64,000 bases of DNA from Enterobacterales bacterium (GCA_015654925.1 JAATFX010000111.1:52314-116313), one strand, 5' to 3'. Positions 50,527 to 60,269 are shown, counted from the first letter of the stretch. The notes: a model not told the origin generated them from the sequence alone. Made by a program: numbers and translations.

Positions 50527-52791
50527 TTAAAAATGGGTATTCAGGCTAAGATAAAACGTTCTGCCCGGCTCGTTATAGGTAGCGGCGCCGGCGCCGTACA
50601 TATAGGCGTTGGTGGCGGCGTTGCCGGTGGTCTGGGCATTGCCGGCGCGGAACTGGCGCTTATCAAACACATTATCGATGCCGAGCGTCAGGCTGGCATA
50701 TTTGGTCATATCATAGGTGCCGCTCAGGCCGACAACCGCATAAGGGCTGACCTCGTTGGTTTCGCTGCCGGTGACCCGCTCGCCCTTGTAATTGTATTTT
50801 TTCGGTTTCTGGCGTCCATACCAGGAGACAGTGGACTGCACCGAAAGATCCTGGCGCGCCTGCCAGCTCAGGGTCGAGTTAAGGGTGTATTCGGGAATAA
50901 TCGACAGATAATCACCGGTCTCTTTATTCTTGCTTTCGAGCATATAGGTGAGGTTATTACTCCAGGTAATATTGGTGCTGACCGGAATATTCAGCGACCC
51001 TTCCAATCCTTGCACCACGGCCTTGGGCACGTTTTCCCAACGGTAAATATCGGAAGCGCCGTTAGTGGATACGCCGGTCGGTACATAACCCGCCTCGATT
51101 TTATCGCGGTAATCATTGCGGAAATAGGTTATCCCCGCCTGATAGCCGTCGCGTTTAAATTCCAGCCCGATCTCTTTGTTAATGCTGGTTTCCGCTTTCA
51201 GATCGTCATTACCCAAAAGATAGCATCCGCCGGTGCTGGCGGCGCAGCCCTGGCCGCGGCTATAGAGCAGGTAATTGGGGTTGGTCTGGAACAGGCTGGG
51301 CGCTTTATAGGCGCGGGCGATGCCCATTTTCAGCGTGAAATCATCTCCCAGTCCCTGCGATAGATTCAGCGACGGGCTCCAATTATCGCCGACAATGGAG
51401 TGATGGTCGAAGCGCAGGCCCGGCACCAGCATGGTACTGCCGGTCAGTTCCATATTATCTTCAGCGAACAGCGAGAAAATATCCGCCGAGGAGTAGGGGC
51501 TGCGCCCGGTGCTGGAAACGCCCGGAATAGGACCGCCCAGCAGGGTTTGGGTATTGGACGCGGGGTCCTTCATTTTCTGCTGGTTCCACTCGCTGCCGAA
51601 GGTGACGGTCTGGTTGACCCCCAATTCAAACGGCACGCTGAGTTCCGTATGCGCCAACAGGCTGTCCAGCTGGATGGTGGAGAAGTCGTCGTTGGCGAAA
51701 ATACCCTCGGTGCCGCCGGCCAGCCCTTCGTTCAGACGGGTATTTTTAGTGCGTTCATATTGCACATAGTTTATGGTGCTGACGCCGCTGTCCCAGGTAC
51801 CGCGATAGGTCATGGCATGGGTTTGGCGATAAATACGGTTGGTTTCATTGCCGTAATTATCCTGCACCAGCGCGCTGGTATTGGTATTTTGCGTGTCGCC
51901 GGCGTAAATGTTGCCCTGGCGGCTGTAAGTGGTTTCAAACTCCAGCGAGTGCATCGGCGCTAAATCCCAACGCAGCAGGGCATCGATATTTTTGTCCCTG
52001 ACCCCTTCGCGCCCGGCCGGGAGGGTATCGCTATAGGTGCCGGTGCGCAGGGACTGATGGCCGTCGTTGATATCCTGCGCGTCGGCCTGGGTTTTACTGT
52101 AGCCGCCGGTGAGGCGGAAACTGAACTGGTCGTTCAGCGGGCCGGCCAGGCTGAAATTGGTGCGTTTGGTGGACCCTTCATCGTCATGCTGCGGCATATT
52201 CAGGTAGGTGTTCCAAGAACCGTGCCACTGCTGGGTATCGCGTTTGGTGATAATATTCACCACGCCGCCCGCCGCTCCGTTGCCGTAGCGCGCCGCGGCC
52301 GGGCCGCGAATCACCTCTACGCGTTCGATCATTTCCGGCGGCACCCAGGCGGTATCGCCGCGGGTGTCGCGCTCGCCCCGCCACCCCTGGCGTACCGAGT
52401 TGCGGCTGCTGACCGGCCGGCCGTCGATCAGGATCAGGGTGTTTTCCGGGCCCATGCCGCGAATATCGATCTGGCGATTATTGCCGCGCTGCCCGCTGGT
52501 GGAGTTGCCGGTCAGATTGACGCCGGGCATGGTGCGGATGATTTCCGACAGATCCCGCGCCGGAGGGCGCTTTTTGATTTCATCGGCGCTGATGGTGGAA
52601 ACCCCCGGGGCCTGCAGATTTTGCTGCGCGGCGGTAACCACGATGGTATCGCCGGCGTCGGTTTCCGCGGGGGCGGCGGTTTCAGCGGAAGCACCGGTTT
52701 GGGCGGTGGTGGCGGCTATGGCGAATGCTGAAGTTCCCAAACCCAGACCGATAAGGGTCGCTAAGGAATAACGCGATAAGATGGTGTTCAT
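50527..52791 (-). CDS. fepA: Ferric enterobactin outer-membrane receptor
   Basis: 754 residues, close to E. coli FepA. Signal peptide, TonB box around DTIVVTAAQQNL, plug domain with PGVNLTGNSTSGQRGNNRQIDIRGM and YGNGAAGGVVNIITK, then a 22-strand barrel ending in Phe (SLNTHF). The extracellular cysteine pair in GQGCAASTGGCYLLG is conserved. TonB-dependent uptake of ferric enterobactin. It is divergent from fes; a Fur box lies in the shared gap. Confidence 0.94.
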   Translation of the reverse strand: MNTILSRYSLATLIGLGLGTSAFAIAATTAQTGASAETAAPAETDAGDTIVVTAAQQNLQAPGVSTISADEIKKRPPARDLSEIIRTMPGVNLTGNSTSGQRGNNRQIDIRGMGPENTLILIDGRPVSSRNSVRQGWRGERDTRGDTAWVPPEMIERVEVIRGPAAARYGNGAAGGVVNIITKRDTQQWHGSWNTYLNMPQHDDEGSTKRTNFSLAGPLNDQFSFRLTGGYSKTQADAQDINDGHQSLRTGTYSDTLPAGREGVRDKNIDALLRWDLAPMHSLEFETTYSRQGNIYAGDTQNTNTSALVQDNYGNETNRIYRQTHAMTYRGTWDSGVSTINYVQYERTKNTRLNEGLAGGTEGIFANDDFSTIQLDSLLAHTELSVPFELGVNQTVTFGSEWNQQKMKDPASNTQTLLGGPIPGVSSTGRSPYSSADIFSLFAEDNMELTGSTMLVPGLRFDHHSIVGDNWSPSLNLSQGLGDDFTLKMGIARAYKAPSLFQTNPNYLLYSRGQGCAASTGGCYLLGNDDLKAETSINKEIGLEFKRDGYQAGITYFRNDYRDKIEAGYVPTGVSTNGASDIYRWENVPKAVVQGLEGSLNIPVSTNITWSNNLTYMLESKNKETGDYLSIIPEYTLNSTLSWQARQDLSVQSTVSWYGRQKPKKYNYKGERVTGSETNEVSPYAVVGLSGTYDMTKYASLTLGIDNVFDKRQFRAGNAQTTGNAATNAYMYGAGAATYNEPGRTFYLSLNTHF

Positions 52792-53047
52792 GAATTTCCC
52801 TGAGGATTGCCAACCCTAAAACTGCGCTGTGTGTAATCCGTGCAGTATGGCTGGGCCGGTCGATCTAAATAGTAATAACCATGGGCGATCCTGAAAACAG
52901 GTCGATGCCCGGCGATGGCGGTGCAATGTTAACCTACTATTAACTTATTGTTAAAATTAAGCTATTTCGCGTGGCCGGCTGCCATTTTGGCCGCTTTTTT
53001 GCCCCTGACGGCGGTCCGGAAATGGTGCTTTTACACACTATTGCAAA

Positions 53048-53062
53048 TAGAAATAATTATCA
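53048..53062. promoter_or_regulatory. Fur box between fepA and fes
   Basis: TAGAAAT-A-ATTATCA fits the 7-1-7 Fur pattern TGATAAT-N-ATTATCA at eleven of fourteen positions, in the 321-bp gap of the divergent fepA and fes genes. Confidence 0.6.
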
Positions 53063-53112
53063 ATAGTATTGCGTTTACGTTTTGCGTAAAAGTTCCCAAT
53101 CGGTGAAAAAAA

Positions 53113-54354
53113 ATGACCATGACAGACAGCGAGACAGGCAGCGATGATTGGTGGCGGGAGGTCGCACGCCGCGGTACGCCCTGGATTGACGCCGGCGACG
53201 ACGGCCGCTGCCGGGTGACCTTTCTGTGGCGCGATCCGCAGGGCGACGAACTGACTTCTCCCATCCGCCGGGTATGGCTTAATATCACCGGTGTTACCGA
53301 TCATCACCAAAACGCCGGTCCGCAGGGACTATCGCGTCTTGCGGGTACCGATGTCTGGCACTGGAGCACCGAGCTGAGCGCTACCTGGCGGGGCAGTTAC
53401 TGTTTTATTCCCCGCACCGACGATTGCCCCTTCGGCGCTGGCAACGGACCCACCGCTATGGCGGAACGACGCAACGTATGGCGGGGGCTGCTGGCCGGGG
53501 CCCAGGCCGATGCGTTTAATCCCCAGCGGTCCTGGATGGGCGCGCGGGGCCATGCGGTTTCCGGCGCGCATCTGCCGCTGGCGCCGGCGCAGACGGCCTG
53601 GCGCGAATTCGACACCCAGGGCCCAATGCCGCCGCCGCCGCCCGCCGCGCTCGAACGCCGCCGCTGGCACAGCGATCGGTTGGGCAATAGCCGCGATATC
53701 TGGATATTTACCACCGGCCAGTGCGATCCTGCCCGCCGGCCGCTGGCCATTTTGCTCGACGGCCGGTTCTGGTCCACGCAAATGCCGGTTTGGTCGCCGC
53801 TGATGCAACTGACCGCCGGCGGGCAATTGCCGGAGGCGGTCTATTTATTGATTGATGCGGGCGATACCGCGCGGCGCGGGCGGGAATTGCCCGGTAATGC
53901 GCAATTCTGGCTGGCGGTGCAGGAGGAGCTATTGCCCCGGCTGGGGGAATGGGCGCCGTATCAATCCGACCCGGCGACCACGGTGGTGGCCGGGCAAAGT
54001 TTTGGCGGCCTGTCGGCCATGTATGCCGCGTTAAACTGGCCGGAGCGTTTTGGCTGCGTGCTCAGCCAGTCCGGCTCCTACTGGTGGCCGAACCGGGATC
54101 TGGCCGCGCCGGGCGAATCCTGCCGCCTGCTGCGCCAGTTGGAAGACGGCCTGGGCGCAAGCGGATCGCTGAAGATGTTTATCGAAGCCGGGCAGCGGGA
54201 GCCGCTGATCCGTCAGGTCAACGATCGCCTGGTGGCTATCCTTGGCCGGACGCGGCATCGCGTAACCTACCGCGTGGTGGACGGCGGCCATGACGCGCTG
54301 TGCTGGCGCGGCGGACTGCTGGACGGGCTGCGCGATCTTTGGGCGGGGTTATGA
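53113..54354 (+). CDS. fes: Enterochelin esterase
   Basis: 413 residues. The N-terminal beta domain holds ITGVTDHHQ and the catalytic esterase domain holds the serine in VVAGQSFGGLSA and His in VDGGHDALCW. It cleaves ferric enterobactin in the cytoplasm to release iron. In E. coli it is followed by ybdZ, entF and fepE; here fepC follows directly in the opposite direction, and the two genes overlap by 6 bp at their ends. Confidence 0.93.
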   Translation: MTMTDSETGSDDWWREVARRGTPWIDAGDDGRCRVTFLWRDPQGDELTSPIRRVWLNITGVTDHHQNAGPQGLSRLAGTDVWHWSTELSATWRGSYCFIPRTDDCPFGAGNGPTAMAERRNVWRGLLAGAQADAFNPQRSWMGARGHAVSGAHLPLAPAQTAWREFDTQGPMPPPPPAALERRRWHSDRLGNSRDIWIFTTGQCDPARRPLAILLDGRFWSTQMPVWSPLMQLTAGGQLPEAVYLLIDAGDTARRGRELPGNAQFWLAVQEELLPRLGEWAPYQSDPATTVVAGQSFGGLSAMYAALNWPERFGCVLSQSGSYWWPNRDLAAPGESCRLLRQLEDGLGASGSLKMFIEAGQREPLIRQVNDRLVAILGRTRHRVTYRVVDGGHDALCWRGGLLDGLRDLWAGL

Positions 54355-55152
54355 TCGCCCAAGGGGGACGATAAGCGGCGTATGGGACACCGGATCGTCG
54401 ATGATCAGGCAGCGCAGGCCGAACACGTCCTCCACCAGCTCGGCGGTGATAATATCCCCCGGCGCGCCCTGCGCCACAATGCGTCCGTCGCGCATGGCCA
54501 CTAAATGGCTGGCATAACGGCAGGCATGATTAAGATCGTGCAGTACCACCACCAGCGTATGGCCATGGTCGCGGTTTAATTGGCGCAGCAATTCCAGCAA
54601 ATCGATTTGATGGGCGATATCAAGCCAGGTGGTCGGTTCGTCGAGCAGCAGCAGGGGCGTTTGCTGGGCCAGCACCATCGCTATCCATACCCGCTGGCGC
54701 TGTCCCCCCGATAAGGTATCCACCGGCCGGTGCGCCAGTTCGCCGACGCCGGTGGCGGCCATGGCCTCCCTTACCGCCCGCTCATCCTGCTCGCGCCAGC
54801 GGCCGAACACGGATTGATGCGGATAACGCCCGCGCGCCACCAGATCGCCGACGGTAATATCCCCCGGCGCGCTGGAGCTTTGCGGCAATAAACCCAGCCT
54901 GCGGGCCACTTCCTTGGTGGCATAACCGCCGATCTCCCGGCCGTCGAGCCATACCGTGCCGCCGGTGGGCCGCATCAGGCGGCTCAGGGTGCGCAGCAAG
55001 GTGGATTTGCCGCAGGCGTTGGGCCCGATAATCACCGTCAGCTCGCCGTCGGGAATGGTGATGGACAAGTCGCGGGCAATAATTTTTTTATCATAGGCCA
55101 GGGTAAGATGTTCGCCCCGCAGTCGGGCGGGGGGCACGGAGTGAACGCTCAT
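54349..55152 (-). CDS. fepC: Ferric enterobactin ABC transporter ATPase
   Basis: 267 residues. Walker A GPNACGKSTLL, signature LSGGQRQR, Walker B LLLLDEPTTWLD, switch VVLHDLNHA. Its ATG overlaps the fepG stop (ATGA), so translation is coupled. Last gene of the fepDGC set. Confidence 0.94.
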   Translation of the reverse strand: MSVHSVPPARLRGEHLTLAYDKKIIARDLSITIPDGELTVIIGPNACGKSTLLRTLSRLMRPTGGTVWLDGREIGGYATKEVARRLGLLPQSSSAPGDITVGDLVARGRYPHQSVFGRWREQDERAVREAMAATGVGELAHRPVDTLSGGQRQRVWIAMVLAQQTPLLLLDEPTTWLDIAHQIDLLELLRQLNRDHGHTLVVVLHDLNHACRYASHLVAMRDGRIVAQGAPGDIITAELVEDVFGLRCLIIDDPVSHTPLIVPLGRS

Positions 55153-56138
55153 TTTTTTTGCGATTCCCGGATTAATAGACCTATCAGGTAGATACCGCCG
55201 ATACTGACGGTAACCACCCCGACGGGCAGTTGATAAGGGATAAACAGGCGCTGCGCGGCCAGATCCGCCGCCAGCAGCAGCAGCGCTCCGGTCAGGGCGG
55301 CCAGGGGGATCGCCTGCGCGCCGGTGCCGCCCAGCCTGCGTGAGATTTGCGGCGCCACCAGGGCGACAAACGATATCGGCCCCGCCGCGGCGGTGGCGGC
55401 GGCGGTCAGCGCCACGCCCGCCAGCATCAGGTACAGGCGCGATCGCTCCACCGGCACGCCGAGGGCGCAGGCGGTATCGTCGCCCATTTCCAGCAGGCGC
55501 ATCCGGCGCGCTAATGCCAGCGCCAGCAGCAGCGCCACCGTAATCACGCCGGCCGCCGGCAGGCTCTTCTCCCAGGTAATGCCGTTAAGCGAGCCGGCGC
55601 TCCATAACCCGGCGGTCAGCGCCGATTCCAGGGAGGCGCTTATCACCAGCCAGGTATTAAACGACATCAGCAGGGCGCGCACGGCGATACCGACGATAAT
55701 CAGCCGGAAAGTTTGTACGCCGTTGCGCCAGGCCAGGAGATAGACCAGGGCGGCGGTAAGCAGTCCGCCGGCCATCGCGGCGCCCGAAATGGCCAGATAG
55801 CTGCTGTTGAACACTACTATGGCAATCAATACCCCGCTATAGGCGCCGATATTAAATCCTATCACATCCGGGCTGCCGAGGGGGTTGCGCAGCAGGGACT
55901 GGAAAATCGCCCCGCTGGCGCCCAGGGCCGCTCCCAGCAGCAAGGCCACCGCCACGCGCGGTAATCGCCACTGCGTTACAATGGTCTGGATATTGCGCGG
56001 GGCCGCCCCGCGCAGGGCATCCACCACTTGCCCGGCGCTTAACGACAGCGAGCCGGTACCCAAGGCCCAGATCGCCAGCAGCAGGCAGCCGGCCAGCAGC
56101 AGGGCGCCGGCAATCCAGGGACGGGCGTACCGGGTCAT
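55149..56138 (-). CDS. fepG: Ferric enterobactin ABC transporter permease FepG
   Basis: 329 residues of the FecCD/BtuC permease family with ten helices. LPRVAVALLLGAALGASGAIFQSLLRNPLGSPDVIGFNIGAY is typical. I start at ATG 56138, which overlaps the fepD stop as ATGA; the longer frame to 56399 lies inside fepD and is not FepG. Motif GPISFVALVAPQISRRL near residue 240 couples to the ATPase. Confidence 0.93.
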   Translation of the reverse strand: MTRYARPWIAGALLLAGCLLLAIWALGTGSLSLSAGQVVDALRGAAPRNIQTIVTQWRLPRVAVALLLGAALGASGAIFQSLLRNPLGSPDVIGFNIGAYSGVLIAIVVFNSSYLAISGAAMAGGLLTAALVYLLAWRNGVQTFRLIIVGIAVRALLMSFNTWLVISASLESALTAGLWSAGSLNGITWEKSLPAAGVITVALLLALALARRMRLLEMGDDTACALGVPVERSRLYLMLAGVALTAAATAAAGPISFVALVAPQISRRLGGTGAQAIPLAALTGALLLLAADLAAQRLFIPYQLPVGVVTVSIGGIYLIGLLIRESQKK

Positions 56139-57124
56139 AAACGGGCCACCGCGCGGTGATAACGCACCAGCGCGATAAGCACCGGCGCGCCGATAAATGC
56201 GGTCACTATCGACACCCGCAGCTCCCCCGGCACGATCAGCCGGCCGATAATATCGCTGCTTAACAGCAATACCGGCGTCAGCAGTAAGATCCAGGGCAGC
56301 AGTTTTTGATGGTCCGGACCCGCCAGCCGGCGCGCCACATGGGGCATCATCAGCCCGATAAAGGCGATAGGCCCCACCAGGGCGGTGGCCCCGCCGCACA
56401 ATAGGGTAACGGCCGCCACCCCGAGCAATTGGGTGGTGCCGACCCGCGATCCCAGGGCGATGGCCAGATCGCTGCCCATGCCCAGATTGTTTAACGACCG
56501 GGCCAGGGACAGGGCCAGCAGGGCGCCCAGGACGATAAACGGCGCAACCGCCTTAATGGCCGCCATGCTGCGGATATCCAGGGTGCCGGCCTGCCAGAAA
56601 CGCAGCTGATCGTAGACCAGCGGATTAAGCAGCGAGATGCCGGAAGCCATGCCCTCCAGCACCGCGCCCAGCGCCACGCCCGCCAGGGTCAGGCGGATGG
56701 GGTTTAACCGTCCGCCCCCCGCCGCGCCGATAAGCGACACCAGCAGAGTGGCCAGCAGCGCGCCGGCAAAGGCAAACCAGAGATAATCCTCCACCGCGCC
56801 GGCGCCGAAAAAAGTGATCCCCACCACCACCGCGAAGGCCGCGCCGGCGTTCACCCCTAAAATACCGGGGTCGGCCAGCGGATTGCGGGTCAGGGTTTGC
56901 ATCAGCGCGCCGGATAATCCCAGCGCTACCCCGGCCAACAGACCGGCGAGGGTGCGGGGCAGGCGGCCATGCAGCACGATAACGCAATCGGCGCTGACGC
57001 ACTGGCCGCCCAGCGCGGCCAATACGGTATCGGCGGGCAGCGTTTTGGCGCCGATGAACAGACTGGCGACCATGACCAGCGCCAGCAGCAGACCAGCTAA
57101 CAATAATCCCGGGAGTTGGCGCAT
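56135..57124 (-). CDS. fepD: Ferric enterobactin ABC transporter permease FepD
   Basis: 329 residues, partner of FepG in the same family: LPRTLAGLLAGVALGLSGALMQTLTRNPLADPGILGVNAGAA and GPIAFIGLMMPHVARRL. ATG 57124 (MRQLPG) is used because the upstream in-frame stretch crosses the Fur box. First gene of fepD-fepG-fepC. Confidence 0.93.
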   Translation of the reverse strand: MRQLPGLLLAGLLLALVMVASLFIGAKTLPADTVLAALGGQCVSADCVIVLHGRLPRTLAGLLAGVALGLSGALMQTLTRNPLADPGILGVNAGAAFAVVVGITFFGAGAVEDYLWFAFAGALLATLLVSLIGAAGGGRLNPIRLTLAGVALGAVLEGMASGISLLNPLVYDQLRFWQAGTLDIRSMAAIKAVAPFIVLGALLALSLARSLNNLGMGSDLAIALGSRVGTTQLLGVAAVTLLCGGATALVGPIAFIGLMMPHVARRLAGPDHQKLLPWILLLTPVLLLSSDIIGRLIVPGELRVSIVTAFIGAPVLIALVRYHRAVARL

Positions 57125-57147
57125 AAAGAAAAACCACAAACATATAT

Positions 57148-57170
57148 GATAACGATTGTTGTTATCATTA
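57148..57170. promoter_or_regulatory. Fur box upstream of fepD
   Basis: GATAACGATTGTTGTTATC, followed by ATTA, matches the 19-bp Fur consensus at fourteen positions and is itself nearly symmetric. It lies 24 bp upstream of the fepD start, in the 148-bp gap where entS would start in E. coli. No entS remnant can be seen. Confidence 0.7.
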
Positions 57171-57272
57171 TTAATTACAGGATTGGAGATTACCATGAAT
57201 GGCGCGCTTTAGGCAGCGCGGCGGTATGCCGTTGCGCCAGCGACTGCGCCATGCTTGATATGCGTCAAACAA

Positions 57273-58256
57273 TCAGGGACGGGCAAACTGCTGTTCCAGG
57301 CGCGTCAACAGATTGCCGGCGCTGTAATAATCCAGCCGGAAGGTATCGCCGCCCAAAGCATAGACCCGCTGCTGCCGCACCGCCGGCAGATGGGCCAGAA
57401 AGGGGTTGGCCAGCAGGGCCCGGACATCGGCTTCGCCGCCGGCGAACAGCAGGAAGGTTTGCCCGTTCAGCCCGCTGGCCAGATTTTCGCCGCCGAGCTG
57501 GAGGATATCTTTGCGCTGGCCCATGCTGTGGCTTTCACCCAACGCGGCGGGGGGCGTGGCCAGGATAAAGCCCAGTTCTTGCAGCAATTGTCCTTGCGGT
57601 GATGCGGCGGTCCACAGATTGGCCGCCTTGCCGTCTTGATGATAAACCAGCGCCGAGACCGGCTGCGGCGGCAACCTAAGCCGCGATTTTAACTGCTGTT
57701 CGCGCCGGTCGAATTGATCGATAACCTGGGCTGCCTCGGTTTCCCTGCCGGTGGCCCGGCCTAACTGCAGCGCCAGTTGCTGCCAGCTTTTATCGTCATA
57801 ATTCACCACCAGCGTGGGCGCTATCGCCGCGAGGCGATCGTACAGGGGCAGGGCCGAATCGCCGCCGGTGGCGGCGATCACGATCAGATCGGGGTTCTCC
57901 CCGGCGATGGCTTCCGCGTCAGGCTCGCCGATATACAGCCGTTTTACCCCTTGCGCCTTGGCCACCTCCCCCCATTGCCGCAAAAACCCCTGGTCGTCTG
58001 CGACCCGGTTGTTGGGCGTGGTGGCGCCGCTGGCAATCACCGGCGCGCCGATGGCCAACAGGGTGCCGGTGACGGTAACGCTGGTGGAGACGATGCGCCG
58101 CGGCGGCTGTTCCAACGTCAGGCTGCGGCCGTTCAGGTTGGCGATTTGCCGCGGCCAGGTGGCCGTGGCGGCGTGGCTTAGCGCGCTGCAAAGCAGCAGC
58201 AAAACGGACAGGAAGGGGAGGGACAGAACCAGAAACCTTACGGGATGGACGCGCAT
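57273..58256 (-). CDS. fepB: Ferric enterobactin periplasmic binding protein
   Basis: 327 residues (E. coli 318). Signal peptide to ALSHA, then the helical-backbone binding fold with [23 protein letters not shown]. Delivers ferric enterobactin to FepDG. In E. coli fepB is separated from fepD by the divergent exporter gene entS; here they run in the same direction, with the Fur box for fepD in between. Confidence 0.92.
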   Translation of the reverse strand: MRVHPVRFLVLSLPFLSVLLLLCSALSHAATATWPRQIANLNGRSLTLEQPPRRIVSTSVTVTGTLLAIGAPVIASGATTPNNRVADDQGFLRQWGEVAKAQGVKRLYIGEPDAEAIAGENPDLIVIAATGGDSALPLYDRLAAIAPTLVVNYDDKSWQQLALQLGRATGRETEAAQVIDQFDRREQQLKSRLRLPPQPVSALVYHQDGKAANLWTAASPQGQLLQELGFILATPPAALGESHSMGQRKDILQLGGENLASGLNGQTFLLFAGGEADVRALLANPFLAHLPAVRQQRVYALGGDTFRLDYYSAGNLLTRLEQQFARP

Positions 58257-58286
58257 TACGGGTTATTCCTGAAGTGGACTTTAATC

Positions 58287-58305
58287 AATAATGAGTATCA
58301 TTTTC
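58287..58305. promoter_or_regulatory. Fur box upstream of fepB
   Basis: AATAATGAGTATCATTTTC matches the Fur consensus GATAATGATAATCATTATC at fifteen of nineteen positions, 31 bp upstream of the fepB start. Confidence 0.72.
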
Positions 58306-58342
58306 ATATCTCACCGGATAAAAGTCCACCGCAAATATCAGC

Positions 58343-58981
58343 TTACTCAGAACGGGCCAACGCCGGCCATACCGCCATCCAGGTGGCAATGATTCCATCG
58401 AGGTCTTCACGGGTGGCCCCTTCCCGCGCCTGCACCGACATGCCGTGCAGGGCGCACATCAGGCTTTTGGCCAGCGCCGGGGCATTGATGCGATCCGGCA
58501 GTTCGCCGCTCGCCTGGCGCCGCTGCAAAAAATCCACCAACTGCTGTTCCTGGCGATGGTGCCGGGCGCGCAGCATATGCGCCACGTCATCGGATGATGA
58601 TGACAACGCTGCGGACGTACAGGTCAAAAAGCAGCCTGACGGCAGTTCGGTGTCGGTGAACATGGACACGGCATCGCGGAGATACTCTTCCACTACCTCG
58701 GCAACCGGGCGCCCGGCATCGCTTAAGACGCACTTGCCGCGCTGGGCGAACAGGGCGGTATAACGCTCGACGGCGGCGCGGAACAGGCCTTCTTTATTGC
58801 CGAACTCGGTATAAAGCGTCGGCGCCTTGGCGCCGGTGCCCTTGACGAGATCGGACATTGACGTCGCTTCATAGCCATGGCGCCAGAATAAGACCAGCGC
58901 TTTATCCAGGGCGTCGTTGCGGTCAAACTGTTTAGGACGACCCGGCCCCTTTTTGACACACGCCTCACTCTGTGTGTCCAT
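58343..58981 (-). CDS. comR: TetR-family copper-responsive repressor ComR
   Basis: 212 residues, similar to E. coli ComR over the N-terminal domain and beyond (CVKKGPGRPKQFDRNDALDKAL, FWRHGYEATSMSDLV, GAKAPTLYTEFGNKEGLFRA). The C-terminal half keeps a cysteine pair in GCFLTCTSAAL. In E. coli ComR represses bhsA (comC) and is released by copper. The same gene pair is divergent here, which supports the name. Paired operator-like dyads lie in the gap. Confidence 0.82.
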   Translation of the reverse strand: MDTQSEACVKKGPGRPKQFDRNDALDKALVLFWRHGYEATSMSDLVKGTGAKAPTLYTEFGNKEGLFRAAVERYTALFAQRGKCVLSDAGRPVAEVVEEYLRDAVSMFTDTELPSGCFLTCTSAALSSSSDDVAHMLRARHHRQEQQLVDFLQRRQASGELPDRINAPALAKSLMCALHGMSVQAREGATREDLDGIIATWMAVWPALARSE

Positions 58982-59019
58982 AAATTCCTCTCTTAGTATT
59001 GTCGGATGATACCCATATA

Positions 59020-59171
59020 ATTAACGATCATTAATTAAAATACAAGCACCACGTGACAATACGGCCGGCAAAGCGCCGCCCTGGCCCCGATCTTTATAGG
59101 GAAAATCAAAATAATCAAACTTTAACCGCTTAATTTTCATTAGGTTAAGTATTATATTAACGATCGATAAT
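59020..59171. promoter_or_regulatory. Two ComR-type operator dyads
   Basis: ATTAACGATCATTAAT at 59020-59035 and ATTAACGATCGATAAT at 59156-59171 share ATTAACGATC with dyad symmetry around GATC. One lies 38 bp upstream of comR, the other about 120 bp upstream of bhsA. A further half-copy, TTAACGATC at 60232-60240, precedes the DUF1993 gene. Likely TetR-family operators; not proven. The 58982-59291 gap otherwise holds only promoters. Confidence 0.5.
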
Positions 59172-59291
59172 AAAAATAAGTTGATCGTTTCCAAGAAGAG
59201 TCTTAGTATTTAGTTATCGAACGTTAACAAATTAACGTCGCCAGCAAAATCCTGACTAACCATCACCTGTTTAACGATAAGAGAGAACAGT

Positions 59292-59549
59292 ATGAAAAAC
59301 GTAAAATATGCCGTAGCCGCCATCGCCCTGAGCGCGTTGTCCTTTGGTAGTTTTGCCGCCGACCTGGTCACCTCCGCGCCGGCCAACCAGCAGCAGATCG
59401 GGGTGATATCCGCCACTGGCGGCAGCAACCTCTCTTCCCTGGAAGGGCAGTTAGCCGCCAAAGCCGCCGAGTCAGGCGCCAAATCGTTCCAGATTACTTC
59501 CACCACCGGCCAGAATAACCTGCACGGCACCGCGGTAATCTATGAATAA
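59292..59549 (+). CDS. bhsA: BhsA/McbA-family outer-membrane stress protein (DUF1471)
   Basis: 85 residues, the family's usual length. Signal peptide ends SFAAD after MKNVKYAVAAIALSALS. The mature domain has QQIGVISATGGSNLSSLEGQLAAKAAESGAKSF, the YdgH/BhsA/McbA fold. AAGAGAGA upstream. In E. coli BhsA lowers copper permeability and affects biofilm; the divergent comR suggests the same circuit. Confidence 0.83.
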   Translation: MKNVKYAVAAIALSALSFGSFAADLVTSAPANQQQIGVISATGGSNLSSLEGQLAAKAAESGAKSFQITSTTGQNNLHGTAVIYE

Positions 59550-59555
59550 TCCGTT

Positions 59556-59593
59556 GAAAACGGGGCGGCCGGTTATCCCGGCCCCCCGTTTTC
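59556..59593. terminator. Bidirectional terminator between bhsA and the DUF1993 gene
   Basis: GAAAACGGGGCGGCCGG and CCGGCCCCCCGTTTTC form a long GC-rich stem with A and T runs at its outer ends, between two convergent genes. Confidence 0.75.
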
Positions 59594-59609
59594 ATTGGTT
59601 ACCCGCCCG

Positions 59610-60137
59610 TTACTCCTCGAACGACCCCAAATAATCGCTCTTGCCTATCGCCAGCCCCTGATTGCGCAAAATATCGTAAGCCGTGGTGACATGGAAAAAC
59701 AGGTTGGGCAGCGCCAGCCGGAACAGATAATCATAACCGCTGAACGTCCTGGCGGTGCCGCGCATGTTCATTACGATCGGCCGCGTACCGGCATGGGCGA
59801 ACGGTTCACGGGGGAGTCCGTTAAGATAAGCGATGGTTTTCGCAATCCGTTCCTGCAATTGCGCGAAGGTGGTTTCGGTATCCGGAAAGCTGGGGATTTC
59901 GCCGCCGGACAACCGCGCCGCGCAGGATTTCGCCGCGTCGCTGGCGGATTGCACCTGCCTGGCCAGGCTGAACATATCCGGCGCCAGGCGGGCATTAACC
60001 AGCGCCGACTCGTCGATACCCTGCTCGGCGGCAAAGGCCGTCGCTTTATGCAGCAGCGCGGATAAATTATTCAGCGCCCGGATAAATACGGGGATCGAAG
60101 CTTGGTAAAAAGTGAGATCTTGTACCGGATTAGCCAT
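59610..60137 (-). CDS. DUF1993-family protein
   Basis: 175 residues, a helical protein of the DUF1993 group (DinB-like four-helix bundle): FIRALNNLSALLHKATAFA, ARLAPDMFSLARQVQSASDAAK, and LPNLFFHVTTAYDILRNQG near the C-terminus with the conserved His. Function not known. It stands alone, convergent with bhsA. A TTAACGATC element like the ComR-type dyads lies about 95 bp upstream. Confidence 0.8.
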   Translation of the reverse strand: MANPVQDLTFYQASIPVFIRALNNLSALLHKATAFAAEQGIDESALVNARLAPDMFSLARQVQSASDAAKSCAARLSGGEIPSFPDTETTFAQLQERIAKTIAYLNGLPREPFAHAGTRPIVMNMRGTARTFSGYDYLFRLALPNLFFHVTTAYDILRNQGLAIGKSDYLGSFEE

Positions 60138-60269
60138 GTTGGTTTTCTCATCGTTATATGATGTAGGGAAATAGGCCCGATTACCGGGCCGTCATCAAGG
60201 TAGGACGGGGTGCCCCGGCCGTCAACGTTTTTTAACGATCGCTATTGAATTCAGCGGGGCTGCGGGACA

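Noticed and set aside
57125..57272. Remnant of entS between fepD and fepB
   Set aside because: I looked for exporter sequence on both strands and saw only the Fur box and promoter-like DNA.
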